Assembly (NCBI GenBank): GCA_026770595.1
Contig: MU634359.1
Span: 1-12,953, forward strand
Length of the DNA: 12,953 bases
Direction of reading: 5' to 3'
DNA from: Ochromonadaceae sp. CCMP2298
Lineage: Eukaryota > Sar > Synurophyceae > Ochromonadales > Ochromonadaceae
In this document: one piece after another, positions 1 through 7,996 of the stretch
Position numbering within the stretch: the first letter of the stretch is position 1
Layout of the letters: each line of letters starts with the position of its first letter
Translations under genes and position numbers: made by a program
Notes under the pieces: generated by a model
Told to the model about the DNA's origin: nothing
Database searches by the model: none
Seen by the model: the letters and a program-made list of their open reading frames with translations, nothing else

Positions 1-62
1 GGGGGGAGGGGGGGGAGAGGGAGAAGAGGGAGGAGGGAGAGGGAGAAGGGGGAGGGGGAGAG
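1..62. repeat. Polypurine (G/A) tract at window edge
   Basis: The first 62 bases are almost entirely G and A on the + strand, so they form a C/T tract on the strand of the PH-domain gene. Two upstream introns of that gene end in similar tracts. This one is therefore plausibly the pyrimidine tract of a third intron whose acceptor lies just outside the window. It could also be low-complexity flanking DNA if the gene ends at the TAA at 103-101. Confidence 0.7.
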
Positions 63-131
63 TTATAGGTGCATAGAACAGCAGTGGTTGGGTAGAAGGG
101 TTAAGCTCGGCACGCATTTGCAGTACGTAGT

Positions 132-203
132 GACCACCAGTACCCAGCACCCACACCCAGTACCCACACCCAGTACCCACACCCAGTACCCACACCCAGT
201 ACC
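132..203. repeat. 13-bp minisatellite overlapping a proposed splice donor
   Basis: The tetramer GTAC recurs at 140, 160, 173, 186 and 199. The last four copies are spaced exactly 13 bp apart, and the first is separated by a 7-bp insertion. The + strand unit reads roughly GTACCCACACCCA. On the minus strand each unit reads GTACTGGGTGTGG, and the copy at the right end supplies the GT of the proposed exon 3 donor (AAAG|GTACTG, exon ending at 203). Confidence 0.85.
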
Positions 204-1318
204 TTTGCTGCCTCTGCGCGCTCCATGCCCCCCGGCCCCGCGTTGGTGATAAGGTCCACTGAGTACTGGGGGAAGGGCGAGTCGAACCCAGCCGCAGCCT
301 CCTCCGCAGCCCTAGCCAGCACCTCCGCCGCCTCCGCTGCAGCCGACAGCATCATGCTCCCTCTGCGCTGCGGGAGGTGCGGGCGTACCTGCGCTGCCGC
401 CTGCGCAGCCGTCTGCGCAGCGAGCTTGTCGGCCTCTGTGAGCCCGCGCAGCTCAAAGAGCGCAACGGTTACGTAACAGTGCTGGCCCATGCCCAGCGTG
501 TGCAGCTTCATGGCGTGTGAGGCGACGAGGTTGAAGCGGGGGGACTCGTGGTACCACTTTGTCTGCACCTGTATCCGAGTTGTGAAAAGTTGCTCTGTGG
601 TGGAGGGAGACGGAGAGAGGGAGAGAGGGAGAGAGGGAGAGAGGAAGGGGGCGGGGGAGGGTTAGTGGAGGATTCGAGAGAGCTATGGGTACTGGTAAGA
701 TGGGAAGATGGGTAGATGGGTATTCGCAACCCACACTCACTAACACCACCTACTCACTTCTGCGCTTGTTCTGCACGCTCTTCGTAAGCTCCGCCACCCA
801 CCGCTCCTCGTCCTGGTCCCCCGTACGGCTGCGGATCCACAGTCGGTCCCCGGGCGTGGTGACGATCAAACTGCGCAGAAGCATGTAGCGCCCAATCTCC
901 ACCGTGGTGGATGCAGTAATGCACATGCTGCCCATAGGCGGCAGGCTGTACGCCTCCCCCTCGTCCGCAGGCCTGTGCTCCCTATAGGAGAGCACGTCAT
1001 CGCGCAGGACGAAAAAGCGCCTTTTCCGACCCCCGAAAGCTTGCGATTTCATGGGCCATTTGAGCAGCCATCCGGAGGCTGCTGCGCCACGCGTCCATTG
1101 GAAAATGGTGCCTCCGTGCAGGAGGTACTTAGCGGGAGTGCTGCCGTACTTGAGCGTGCCCGTGATGGCCATGCATTGGTCAGACCCCTCGACCACCAGC
1201 TAGAGAAGGTAGAGGAGGTAGAGGAGGTAGAGGGGGGGAGGTTAAGGGAGGGGAGAGAGTATGAGAGAGGGAGACGGAAATAGCGATGTGGGACAACACC
1301 AGATAGCTGTTTCGCACC

Positions 1319-1354
<36 letters not shown>

Positions 1355-3393
1355 AACGCACAAGCAATACATATATTGACATACCAAGCACACATATACA
1401 TAAACACACATAACGAACACACCATGCTGCTGTCGAAGTGAAGACCCCGCACGTCCTGCAGGTTCAATCGGATCTCCGCCTGCTGCGCGGGGGGCAGGTC
1501 CACGTCCCTCTCCTCCGACTGCGCCCAGCTGTACTCCGAGTGAGGGCCTTTTGTCTCCGCCACTGGCACGATCTTGGGCATTACAGTGACAGCACCCTCT
1601 ACTCGGGCTAGCAGATCTTTGGCTGGGTTGAACTTGGGCGCGTTGGCGCCGGACAGATCTTCGAAGAAATCTTCGTCGTCGTCTACCTCCGCACTCTCTG
1701 TTCGCTGCCCCTCAGTGCTTGGGCTGGGCTGTCGCACATCCGTGTCGCCCTTGATGAAGCGTAGCGCAGCCTCCGAGTACCTCTCCTCCTTCTCCCCATC
1801 CCCGTTCTCGCACCCCCCGCTAGTCCCCGCCCCCGCGTCTGCATCCCCAATCGGGGGGGGAGACTTGTTGGGGCTGCTGGCGGAGAGCCACGTGTCCTCC
1901 CCTTCGTCGTCAGACTCCCTGCCCCTTGCGCCTACGCTTATAGGGTCGCTGTCAACAGTCACGAAGCTCTGCTCCACCTCGCCCATCAATAGCCCCTCCT
2001 TCTCCTCTGCCTCCACCTCCACCTCCACCTCTGCGTGTGCGTCCTCATCCGGAGAGGTGGTGGTCGTAACGCTCTGAAACACATCCGCGCCCGCTACCTC
2101 ACCCTCCCCCGCTAATGTCGCCCCCTCCGTCCCCTCACCCACCGCCCCCTCACCCCCACCCTCTCTCACCCCGTCCGCTCCGTAGCTCCCCTGCTTGACC
2201 CATTCTTCCCAGCCCTTCATGGGCACGATGTTCAGCACCCTCTCGAACATGCGCTGCTCCACGTCCTTCGCAAACACCACCACCTTCTTCAGCCCATACA
2301 CGGAGGCCTCCAGCTCCCTCCCAGCCGATGCCTTCACCGTCACTGCCACATAGACAGCCCCGTCGTCCGTCTTGATCGCCGCCGCGAACACGTCGATGGG
2401 CGGCTTCCCCTCTAGGTCCCCGTATATGCCGCAGGAGAGGCTGTAGTGCTTCTTATCCGACAGCACCTTCTTCAGAAAGGAGGTAATGGAGCGATCCAGC
2501 AGGCGGGCGGAATAGATGCGCGTGGAGCCCAGCTCGAAGTCTTCCGGCGTCTCGTTCTCCCGGAACTCCTTAGCAAGCCTGTTTAACTCATCGATGTCCA
2601 TGGTTTTCGAGTAGGCGCTATGCAGGGAGAGGAGTTTTGCAGCCGCTAGCGTGCCCTCCAGCTGCTCTACTGTGGCAGCTATGGCCATGAAGAGCTCCTC
2701 CCACTCTCCGATGCGCTTTTTGACGAAGCCTGTCTCGTGGGTGCGGAACTGGCTGATGGTCTGCGTGCGCGTGCTGTGGTAGCGGTCGTCCTGCGTCTGC
2801 TTCGAGGCGTTCAGCACGTTCTCCCACTTAGACGAGGCCTGCGAGCGACTCCCCCCGGTCCTTCTGGGGGGCGACTTCTGCCTTTCCCCGGCGAAGGCGC
2901 CCTTCCACATGTCCCTCTTGGCCTGGTTGCTGCCCAGGACTGGCACGCTCTTGTTGGAGATGCGCACGGACTCCAGGCGCTGCTCCTCGGCCTGCTGGTG
3001 GCTGTTCTTAGCCCTCTCGAAGCGCTCCTTCACAGTCCCGCCAGATAGCGCGCCCCCTGCTGCCCCGGTTCCAAGCTCATCCTCGCTGTTGGGGGCGTCG
3101 AAGGCAGAGGGGACAGCGGAGGCCTCCTTGATGGTCTGCTCTGCGCTCAGCATGCGCTCTCTGCGCTCCTCAACCACACTCCTCCGCTTCGCCTCCTGCC
3201 GCTGCATGGGCGACAGATAGACTTCCTCGGCCTCTGCCTGCTCGCCTTCTGCAGCCTGCTCGCCCACCTCAACCGGAGCTCCCGCACCTCCAACTTCCGT
3301 CTTGTCGATCGCCATCCGGTCCAGCTGCTCCTCTACCACATCAGCATCTAGGTGCGAAACCTCCGCGTCTCCTTCGCTGGTCAGGGAACTCAT
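203..3393 (-). CDS. PH-domain protein, three visible exons, 3' end probably outside the window
   Basis: Proposed exons are 3393-1423 (657 codons, ATG start), 1199-758 and 594-203, giving 935 visible residues. Junctions keep frame: ATG|GTGTGT to CTCTAG|CTG in phase 0, and AGAA|GTGAGT to CCACAG|AG in phase 1. Residues about 60-200 are charged and helical. About 190-400 look like a folded domain rich in helices (WEELF, MKGWEEWVK) that I do not recognise. About 405-625 is a low-complexity acidic linker. Residues about 698-800 form a pleckstrin homology domain: GWLLKW at its first strand, RFFVL at 718-722, and the C-terminal helix tryptophan at W791 in EERWVAEL. PH domains commonly bind phosphoinositides or protein partners at membranes. 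Exon 3 encodes an Ala-rich helical stretch. If the last donor at 202 is not used, the frame instead stops with TAA at 103-101 after a Gly/Tyr/Trp repeat tail. The PH call is good; overall function is unknown. Confidence 0.75.
595..757 (-). other. PH gene intron 2 (163 bp)
   Basis: Donor GTGAGT at 757 and acceptor CACCACAG ending at 595. The intron contains CACTAACC as a likely branch site, followed by a long C/T tract. Without splicing the frame stops within the intron at 752-750. Splicing joins a phase 1 codon and yields an open frame into exon 3. Confidence 0.8.
613..644. repeat. Four perfect copies of the 8-mer GAGAGAGG
   Basis: Four uninterrupted 8-bp units lie inside intron 2 of the PH gene, between the branch-like CTAAC and the acceptor. 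On the gene strand they read as C/T-only repeats, so they expand the pyrimidine tract. Confidence 0.9.
1208..1234. repeat. Three 9-bp units GGTAGAGGA/G
   Basis: Tandem 9-bp repeats form the last part of the pyrimidine tract (TCCTCTACC on the gene strand) immediately before the intron 1 acceptor. Confidence 0.85.
1322..1350. repeat. (AC)14 dinucleotide microsatellite
   Basis: An uninterrupted AC repeat of about 29 bp lies within intron 1 of the PH gene. On the gene strand it is a (GT)n tract of the kind that often varies in length between strains. Confidence 0.95.
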
Positions 3394-3917
3394 CTGTTTA
3401 TCCCGAAGACGCAGATCGTTGGAGATCGACCTTAGGAGGATATCTTTCTTGGGAACCTCTGAAAGGCAGCTTTCACGTCTCTGAAGGCTGCTCGTCTGCT
3501 TTCCAATTCTGTGAAGAGACTCCCCGATACTCCTGTCGGTGCAATATGCTTCTATAATGGTGGTCCTAGCCTAGAACAGCAGGCTTTACTTCCTCCAGGA
3601 TTGTGGAGGCTCAACCGCCCAACTCTTACTTTCGCCAACAAGAGATAATTGTGCGCAAATTTAGACGATATTTGAGTACTCTATAGTAAATATTATGCCA
3701 ATTTTACTGGTACAAGCGACTAGTCCCATCGTTTCATTTCATCTTCACTCTCTTTTTTATGATGTAGCTTATAAAAGTAGTTCAGCACCCTACTGCGTAG
3801 TACGCATCTTCTACATCTCGGTCCTCTGGGCGCAGAAGGATCTGTATCTCCCAGGAGGTTCGTATAAAATTTACAGAAATGCATAATGTACTGTATGTGC
3901 TAGAGTGTAAAAGCGGT
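3394..3917. other. Intergenic region, carrier 3' flank and PH gene promoter
   Basis: This 524-bp stretch separates two minus-strand genes. The half near 3690-3900 is AT-rich and includes the carrier 3' flank. The half nearer 3394 should contain the PH gene's upstream region. I found no convincing TATA box on the gene strand and no RNA gene. A 63-codon + strand frame (3695-3886) has an ATG but no recognisable content. Confidence 0.6.
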
Positions 3918-4962
3918 CTAGAGTGTGTCGAGGCCCAGAAACGCACGAGCTCTCTCAATAAGGAGAAGAGTAAACACTGTGTGTGGGCCGATCCTGCAGT
4001 ACGCTGGTACCCAACCCTAGAGGACAACAAGGAGGCGAGAAGGTGAGGCACAGTTTAGACGGGCAAATGTGTAGACGGACAGCGGCGGAAAGCATCGTAC
4101 GAGGCGACCATACTCTCTTGCTCGTGCTTCCGCTTACCTTGAAGAAGCCTCTGACGCCCGCTTCCCTGTGTAACTGGCGCACACAGTCAATGAGACTGGC
4201 ATATCGGCGGTCGTGGTCGCTGAGATAACGCGTCTTTATGACATCGAACGGATTCGCAGCGGTTGTGGTGATCACCGCAGCCGTCATGCTGGTCACGAGG
4301 TGCACCACCAGCCCCTCCTGCATACCAAAGTGCTGGATCAGGAGGTTGTTCTTGATCGAATCGTAGGATCCCAACTGCGCTGTGTTTAGGAAAGCCGACC
4401 GTGCGCTGGTAGCTGGCACTCCCCGATACAAACCCCCGAAGCCATGGCGCTCCACCACCTGCGCGAAGAACCCCGCCGTACTCGAAGGTAGCTGCGACGG
4501 TTTGCCCGGCAGGTCGGCCTGGAATGCGGTCTTCGCGAGATCGAACGGGTTGCACAGTGCAGATCCCACAGCACCTGTGCAGAACGCAGCAAGAAATTTG
4601 AGCGCAGGACTTGCTGCCTTTCCGGATGCAGGCCCATCACCCGCAGAATTGGCATTCATCGCATCTGCCATTAGTTTGCGAACTGGCTCGTATGCGCCGA
4701 TCCTGATCGATGAGTAGGTAATTTCTCGTAGTACGGACGGGAAGACTCCTCTGTGGAACCCTCGCCAGCCCTCCTCCTTGTAGATGGTTTGCAAAGACGG
4801 CAACATCGAAACGTACTTTCTCACACCGGTCGCTTCGTTTTGGATTCTTATCTTTGCCACGTCGATGCCGTTTAAGACCACAGCAATTAGGGCACAGGCA
4901 GATCCAGAGATGCCAGCTTTAACAAGGAATCGGTCCCCCGGCTCGGCTGTGGCGCTCGCCAT
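3918..4962 (-). CDS. Mitochondrial carrier (SLC25), dicarboxylate/oxoglutarate-like
   Basis: This is an inner mitochondrial membrane transporter of the three-repeat, six-helix family, 307 aa against a usual length of about 300. Exons are 4962-4138 and 4016-3918. Splicing AAG|GTAAGC to CTCTAG|GGT joins FFK and GWVPAY exactly inside the third-repeat motif and gives the typical end GPHTVFTLLIERAR. Repeat signatures are G32-I-D34-V-A-K37 (the usual proline replaced by glycine), P139-F-D141-L-A-K144 and P238-F-D240-V-I-K243. Each is followed by its EGxxGF(x)RG-type motif at about 64-72, 173-181 and 268-276. RIGAYEP after helix 2 and RIGPHTV in helix 6 resemble the SLC25A10/A11 dicarboxylate and oxoglutarate carriers and the uncoupling-protein clade, so a carboxylate substrate is likely but not proven. 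The frame opens upstream from a GTG, so the ATG at 4962 (context GTCATGG) is preferred. The next gene upstream, RMND1-like, is also mitochondrial. Confidence 0.92.
4017..4137 (-). other. Carrier intron (121 bp)
   Basis: Donor GTAAGC at 4137, branch-like TCTAAAC, and a C/T-rich run into CCTCTAG ending at 4017. Phase 0 on both sides. The intron is placed confidently because the two flanking peptides are consecutive parts of the carrier's conserved third repeat. Confidence 0.92.
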
Positions 4963-5117
4963 GACGCCCACTGCAACAACGGCCGCTCTTCCCCCTGCAA
5001 ACCACGAGGGGATGCAAACCACTGGAGTTGCCGCTGATCAGAGTGCGCGACTTGAGAGCAGCCATACTGGCCGAGATCCATCTCCTTTCGGAGATCCTCT
5101 CAAAAGCAACTGTAAGA

Positions 5118-5160
5118 CAACCATAATTCGTAGTAAGATATTCGTTACGAATTATGGTTG
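5118..5160. repeat. Perfect 15-bp inverted repeat with 13-nt loop
   Basis: The arm CAACCATAATTCGTA at 5118-5132 is exactly complementary to TACGAATTATGGTTG at 5146-5160. The spacer is 13 nt (5133-5145). It begins 156 bp upstream of the carrier ATG. Possible roles are a protein-binding site, a transcript hairpin, or the remnant of a small foldback element. The sequence does not decide between these. Confidence 0.9.
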
Positions 5161-5262
5161 CTCTGATATCATCAGCTTAACTTATTAGCTCGCCGCTATC
5201 TTCGGATATATTGCACAGATGTATTTGGCTCTCCGGCTCTGCATGCTGTGCGTTCCTAAGAG

Positions 5263-5329
5263 TTCATTCGACTATCCGTTCATTCGACTATCCGTTCATT
5301 CGACTATCCGTTCATTCGACTATCCGTTC
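5263..5329. repeat. 16-bp minisatellite, four perfect copies
   Basis: The unit TTCATTCGACTATCCG occurs four times at 5263, 5279, 5295 and 5311, with a 3-bp partial copy after it. The units are identical, suggesting a recent expansion or strong homogenisation. It lies about 300 bp upstream of the carrier ATG. Confidence 0.95.
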
Positions 5330-5559
5330 TACTACCAGTTTATTCGGATGTGTCCGTCACCAGAAAGCCCAAGAGGCAGGCAAATTAGGGTAAATTTACG
5401 GCTCGCGCGGTTGCCGGTAAGTTAGGATTCGATAGTAAGGATTAGGTAAGTTGGGAGGTCGGTGATGCGTGTGCCGTAACTAATTTAAAGCGCCGCTTGT
5501 TTGGAGCGCCGTATCAAAGCAACATTAAGTTAGTGATGTATCATTAAACATCTAGGAAA

Positions 5560-6745
5560 CTAGTGCGGGGGAGCGCCCATAATCTGCATGGCCAGACCGG
5601 CTATGCCTATGAACATTTCACCCGAAATCAGTGCGATAATCAGCCACTCTAGCTTTGTCGATTTGTGGTGGTGCAGCACGGCGAGGAAGAAACGTGCGTC
5701 GTCGTTGATGATGTTGAGCTTGAGCGATAGGTCCTTGTAGCGCGACTCCAGCTCGAACTCCTCCCTCAGCTCTGCATGATGTAGGTGGTGGGGGTGGCAC
5801 TGATTAGTGAGATGAGTTGTAAAGCAGGTGCGGGAGGTCTCACCATCCCAGGCTATGGAGTACTCTGCGTTTTCCCACGCCACATCCGTGCCTTCGAAGA
5901 AGCCCAGCTGCTCGAGAGTGGGGAGAACGCAGGACGGTATACCAGGGTTAGCGTAATAGCACACAATTAGTTAGTAAAGTATGCAGTATCTCTACCTTCG
6001 ATAGCACGTTTGTGAATATGGAGTTGTTGGAGGCCACCAGCTTGTAGAGGTCCTTCTCCTTGATGGCCGTGAAACTGCCCGTCTCCTGGATGGACAGATT
6101 CAGCTGCCCGAACTTGTCGATCATCTGGTCAACGTTGGCTGCAAAGTAGTCCAGGGCGACCGTTTGTGCCAGGATTATAGACACGATGGTCACGTTGTTG
6201 GCGTCCAATTCGCGTATATTGAGGTGCTCTGCGTGGATGACTGCGGGCGTCTCCAGCTCCTTGTGCACCATGAGCTTGTAGTCCTCCTCGTGCTGCAGCA
6301 CCTCCGCGATGGGGATCTTGGACATTTTGCGGATCTGCCGCAGGTGGTGCATGTGGTCCTCCTCCGGGATGTTGAAGAGCACCACGGAGCCGTAGCTGAA
6401 CACGGAGATGTACTGGTTGAGGCTCTCGTTGATGTACACCGTCACCATCTTGGAGCTGAACTCCTTGCGCGCTGAGGGATATAAACTGCTGTGGATCTTG
6501 ATGATCTCAATACCGCGTGCGACGTAGTACGCCTTAATGAAGACTGGGATGGCTTCTGAGGTTCCATAGCCAGACTCCGGATCGTAATGAGTGGTCGTGC
6601 AGAGATGCCGAAACCGAAAGCTGTTCATGTTCGTGCTCCCCACGCTATTCCTAAAAGCTGCGGGAACGACGAGTGGCGTGGTTCTGAAACGAGCTGCCAA
6701 CTTCATCGAAGAAGACGCCCCCAGACGACCCAGGCGGGACTGCAT
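5560..6745 (-). CDS. RMND1: RMND1/DUF155 family mitochondrial membrane protein
   Basis: Exons are 6745-5996, 5907-5844 and 5771-5560, giving 341 aa. In animals RMND1 is a mitochondrial inner-membrane protein needed for mitochondrial translation; yeast relatives are the Sif2/Sif3 group. The N-terminus (about 1-50) is rich in Arg, Ser and Ala and lacks acidic residues, as expected for a mitochondrial presequence. The DUF155 core runs from about 65 to 300. It includes the conserved ALDYFAANVDQMI at about 197-209 and, after splicing, SKLGFFEGTD and AWDELREEFELESRY. A single C-terminal membrane helix lies at about 313-336 after the conserved LEWLIIALI. The frame opens upstream only at a GTG, so the ATG at 6745 is chosen. 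The first acceptor is a GAGCAG tandem, so one extra Gln is possible. Family assignment is strong; the exact orthologue within DUF155 is less certain. Confidence 0.92.
5772..5843 (-). other. RMND1 intron 2 (72 bp, multiple of three, no stop)
   Basis: Donor GATG|GTGAGA at 5843, branch-like CACTAAT, acceptor CATGCAG ending at 5772. Reading through stays open and would insert 24 residues. Splicing is inferred because removing the segment restores the conserved DUF155 spacing, with AWD directly followed by ELREEFELE. Confidence 0.82.
5908..5995 (-). other. RMND1 intron 1 (88 bp) with TACTAAC and tandem acceptor
   Basis: Donor GAAG|GTAGAG at 5995. The intron contains an exact TACTAAC, followed by a second CTAAC and a C/T-rich run. 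It ends in GAGCAG. Using the CAG places exon 2 at 5907; using the GAG places it at 5910 and adds one glutamine. Phase 0. Confidence 0.85.
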
Positions 6746-7081
6746 ACCAAGAGGGATCTGTGAGGAAGTGTCTACGAGTGGTTTTGAAGTGGGAGCTGCT
6801 TCACTCCTTGGGGAAGGGCCGAGCTGACTCTTCACTGATACGACAGATTCTCTTCCCGGTGTGATCTCACTCGCACAAGCGCAGTTCTGTCAGTGGCTTC
6901 CAATCTTCGATGAGCTCTGATGGGGTGCTTTTCAGCAGAGCTTTTCCCAAGCGGGAAAAACTGAAAATCGGTTGACGTGAAAAACCGGATAGAAACAATG
7001 TACAGTACGTACCAAGAGGGTACCGGTACGTACCGTACTAAAAATAGACCACATTCATTTCAATTACGGAATGTAGGCAAC
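6746..7081. other. Intergenic region, NIP30 3' flank and RMND1 promoter
   Basis: This 336-bp gap lies between two minus-strand genes. It contains overlapping palindromes at 7005-7034, a TGACGTGA at 6973-6980 (bZIP/CRE-like), and a GCGGGAAA at 6951-6958 that matches the E2F site shape. These motif matches are by eye and short enough to occur by chance. A basal promoter element was not evident. Confidence 0.5.
7005..7034. promoter_or_regulatory. Cluster of overlapping GTAC/TACGTA palindromes
   Basis: GTACGTAC (7005-7012), GTACCGGTAC (7020-7029) and GGTACGTACC (7025-7034) are each perfect palindromes, and the last two overlap. The hexamer TACGTA occurs at 7006 and 7027, 21 bp apart. They lie about 260-290 bp upstream of the RMND1-like ATG. 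They may be transcription factor half-sites; the same hexamer clusters upstream of the small basic gene at 10504-10541. Confidence 0.45.
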
Positions 7082-7878
7082 TCAGTCGGAATCATATCCG
7101 GCGAACATGTCCAGCGCACTACTGGTAGCTGCAGGTGCGGGGGGGGCACTTTGCACCCCGCTGCCACTGCCAGTACCTGCAGCCGCGGTACTACTGACTG
7201 CATGTTCTGATCTCGCTCCTGTGCCGCCGGCACCACTCGCAGTTGAACTGCCGGTGCTGCTATTTGGCAGAGCAGCTTTGCCTATACTACTGCTGCTATC
7301 GATCTTCTTGTTACTGCTCTCGCCCTCCCCCCCCGGCTCGACCTTGCGCTTCGCTGCTCACACAAAGATATCGCAGACCAAAAATCGGTTAGGCGGAGAC
7401 TCGAGCAAGCGAGCGAGAACAGGTGCTTACCTTTTATCTTTATCCCCACTGTTATGGGCGCCTCCACCTTCTTTGAGGGAAGCAGGCTGATGCCTGGAGC
7501 CTTCGAGCGCGCGGTCTGGCCGTCCTCCTCGCGAAGGCTCTCTATCCGCCTGGCCTGCCTGAAGGACTCCAGCTCCTCATCGTCATGCCGCTTATTATCT
7601 TGCCGGTGTCGCGCTTTGGTCGCCTCGAGGTCTTCAAAGAACGCTATGTCTTCTTCGTCTAGTCCCTTCGAGCTCTTCATCGCCTTTGTGTTCGCGTCGT
7701 ACTCCTCTTGCTTGCGGGCTTGGATATCCGCCAGCTGCTGATACAACGGCTTGTTCGAAGATGCCTCTGCCTCCCTCCGAGCCTTCAGAACCTCCTCACT
7801 CTCAACAGCTGTCTCTTTATCGAAGTCGATGCCATCTTCTGAGCTCAGGATGGACGTCTTCACGAAGCGGAGGGTCAT
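7082..7878 (-). CDS. PSME3IP1: NIP30/FAM192A (PSME3-interacting) family protein
   Basis: Exons are 7878-7431 and 7353-7082, giving 239 aa. The animal protein (PIP30/FAM192A) is nuclear and binds the PA28-gamma proteasome activator. Conserved family features are an N-terminal FVK followed by a charged helix, PLYQQLADIQARKQEEYDA at about 44-62, and the hallmark GLDEEDIAFFEDL at about 72-84, followed by a long charged helix to about 118. Splicing AAAAG|GTAAGC to GAGCAG|CG produces AKRKVE. It then runs through a Ser/Gly/Ala-rich linker to LDMFAGYDSD, matching the family's short acidic Tyr-Ser-Asp-type terminus. The open frame begins upstream at a GTG; the ATG at 7878 gives the MTLRFVKTS start. 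It is transcribed divergently from the SNIP1-like gene. Family call is strong; partner binding in this organism is inferred. Confidence 0.9.
7354..7430 (-). other. NIP30 intron (77 bp) with tandem GAGCAG acceptor
   Basis: Donor GTAAGC at 7430, branch-like GCCTAACC 34 nt before the acceptor, ending GAGCAG at 7354. Phase 1. Using GAG instead of CAG would start exon 2 at 7356 and add one alanine. Confidence 0.88.
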
Positions 7879-7996
7879 GGTTGCGGGCGGTCGCACGGAG
7901 CAGAGTCAAGCGTTTGGACTACCGGTGCGCAGAGGACAGGCGCTCGTTGCTGATGAGGTAGAGTTTCAGGAACTTCGAAGTGGTAGAGAATAGCCT

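Larger units (their letters stand above)
1200..1422 (-). other. PH gene intron 1 (223 bp)
   Basis: Donor GTGTGT at 1422 follows codon ATG, and the acceptor CTCTAG ends at 1200. It is the longest intron seen here. It holds a (TG)n microsatellite on the gene strand, a CCTTAACC branch-like motif, and a C/T-rich tail. Both flanking exons are in phase 0. Reading through would give the Cys/Val repeat peptide of the microsatellite, which is not protein-like. Confidence 0.8.
4963..5559. other. Intergenic region upstream of carrier, downstream of RMND1
   Basis: This 597-bp gap has no convincing gene. It holds a perfect inverted repeat (5118-5160), a 16-bp minisatellite (5263-5329), and two copies of GGTAAGTT near 5416 and 5446. 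The carrier promoter should lie here. Short + strand frames across the minisatellite are products of the repeat. Confidence 0.65.

Noticed and set aside
1180-1422. Cys/Val-rich C-terminal extension of the PH gene's first frame
   Set aside because: It is read-through of the (TG)n microsatellite and pyrimidine tract of intron 1. Splicing at 1422/1200 keeps frame and leads directly into a PH domain.
1574-2077. 167-codon + strand Ser-rich frame
   Set aside because: It mirrors the acidic linker of the PH gene's exon 1. Ser/Leu/Pro content is the expected complement of Glu/Gly/Ala codons.
3695-3886. 63-codon + strand ORF with ATG
   Set aside because: AT-rich intergenic sequence, mixed hydrophobic composition, no motif, no splice or promoter signal supporting it.
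5211-5425. + strand frames with repeating Ser-Phe-Asp-Tyr-Pro peptides
   Set aside because: The peptide repeat is simply translation of the 16-bp minisatellite in shifting frames.
7107-7490. 127-codon + strand frame with hydrophobic Leu/Ala/Pro-rich product
   Set aside because: It lies opposite NIP30 exon 2 and its intron. The hydrophobic look comes from the complement of Ser/Ala/Gly codons, whereas the minus-strand reading gives the expected family C-terminus.
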